Shown here: positions 63,352 through 64,000 of the stretch, one piece after another
Layout: each line of letters begins with the position of its first letter
Numbering within the stretch: position 1 is the stretch's first letter
Program-made: the position numbers and the translations under genes
Notes under the pieces: model-generated
The model's input: the letters and a program-made list of their open reading frames with translations, nothing else
Database searches by the model: none
Told to the model about the DNA's origin: nothing
Source: Prochlorococcus sp. AG-402-M23
GTDB taxonomy: Bacteria; Cyanobacteriota; Cyanobacteriia; PCC-6307; Cyanobiaceae
Reading direction: 5' to 3'
Length of the DNA: 64,000 nucleotides
NCBI GenBank assembly: GCA_003216575.1
Contig: QCIR01000008.1
Coordinates: forward strand, 1 to 64,000

Positions 63352-64000
63352 TTATTCGCCTTTAGAAACCCAAAAATGAGGAGTACCCCCAAAGATTCCA
63401 GGATGTTTACTTTCTACTTCCCCCCAATTTTTTAAGTTTGTTTGTTTTGTATCTTCTGGAAAATATTTCTTATATAGAGATTTAGTTTGTTGAGGAAGGC
63501 AGAATCCAAGAAACTTTAATTTGTGGAAGATAAGAGTATCTTCTAGTTGCTTGAAAGTAAAACGATGTTCTTGGTAGTGAAAACAAAGGTCTCGGAAATT
63601 TGATGTAGTATAGAAATCACAATCAGGACCTGTAAGAGAATATAATTCGGGGCATTTTCCAGACAAGATATCTTTTCTTAGATTTCGCATATTATCTATA
63701 TTGGGATTAATATTTTTGGCTTTTATATATTCTCTTGCTTTAACTACTCTCTGTCTTGATAATTCACTATATAATGATAATCTGATATAACCTTTAGGGT
63801 TGAAGATTTCTAATAATGCCTTTAGTCCTTGCTGAGGGTCAGCCATATGGTGTAAAACACCACAACATTCTATGATGTCAAACTTTTCTTTTAATAAAGC
63901 AACTTCTAAAATATCCATTTGAAATAGGTTTACATTCTTTATACCTATTTCATTTATTTTTCTTTGGGCAAAGGAAAGACTGGAATTGCTTATATCTATT
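63352..64000 (-). CDS. Class I SAM-dependent methyltransferase (5' part beyond window)
   Basis: Open through the right edge: IDISNSSLSFAQRKINEIGIKNVNLFQMDILEVALLKEKFDIIECCGVLHHMADPQQGLKALLEIFNPKGYIRLSLYS...; the track start at 63918 is internal. Confidence 0.85.
   Translation of the reverse strand, partial: IDISNSSLSFAQRKINEIGIKNVNLFQMDILEVALLKEKFDIIECCGVLHHMADPQQGLKALLEIFNPKGYIRLSLYSELSRQRVVKAREYIKAKNINPNIDNMRNLRKDILSGKCPELYSLTGPDCDFYTTSNFRDLCFHYQEHRFTFKQLEDTLIFHKLKFLGFCLPQQTKSLYKKYFPEDTKQTNLKNWGEVESKHPGIFGGTPHFWVSKGE

Larger units (their letters stand above)
51802..64000. mobile_element. tRNA-Ser-anchored genomic island, composed of at least four scar-bounded units (tycheposon-like)
   Basis: Degenerate tRNA-Ser 3' ends at 53733-53749, 56746-56762 and 62765-62793; paired 12-mer repeats; AlpA-like gene and integrase remnant; sharp AT-shift and accessory cargo. 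Confidence 0.75.

Overview
The window is about 64 kb of low-GC, gene-dense cyanobacterial chromosome, most likely Prochlorococcus judging from psaD, ldpA, ndhN, crtD, the cyanobacterial r-protein operon order and overall AT-richness (inference, no database search was run). Positions 1-51.8 kb are core genome: metabolic and photosynthesis genes, recA, recF, ppc, trpE, four tRNA genes (Cys, Arg, Gln, Ser), and a long ribosomal protein operon rplC...rpsI-rpmE-prfA with secY, adk, rpoA and truA. Immediately 3' of tRNA-Ser(GCT) (51713-51801) the sequence changes to a very AT-rich accessory island that runs off the right edge. The island reads as a chain of tRNA-targeted integrative units (tycheposon-like). 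Degenerate copies of the tRNA-Ser 3' end recur at 53733, 56746 and 62765. Each is paired at a near-constant distance with a duplicated 12-mer (GTTGTAGGAAAT GTTGTAGGAA) that I interpret as recombinase arm or accessory sites. One unit carries a 53-aa AlpA-like HTH/excisionase gene and a truncated integrase N-terminal fragment; neither is in the supplied ORF track. Cargo is mostly surface-glycan or methyltransferase type: a TPR-SGNH-like fusion, DUF2079, sugar O-methyltransferase, FkbM, a 2OG-oxygenase-like protein, and remnants of an OGT-like gene and of methyltransferase tails. Core-genome observations include a recF whose conserved N-terminus has only an ATT start available, an attenuator-like leader before rplC, a Cys-free L36, a tandem-duplicated cobalamin adenosyltransferase, and degenerate histidine kinase and helicase-like proteins.
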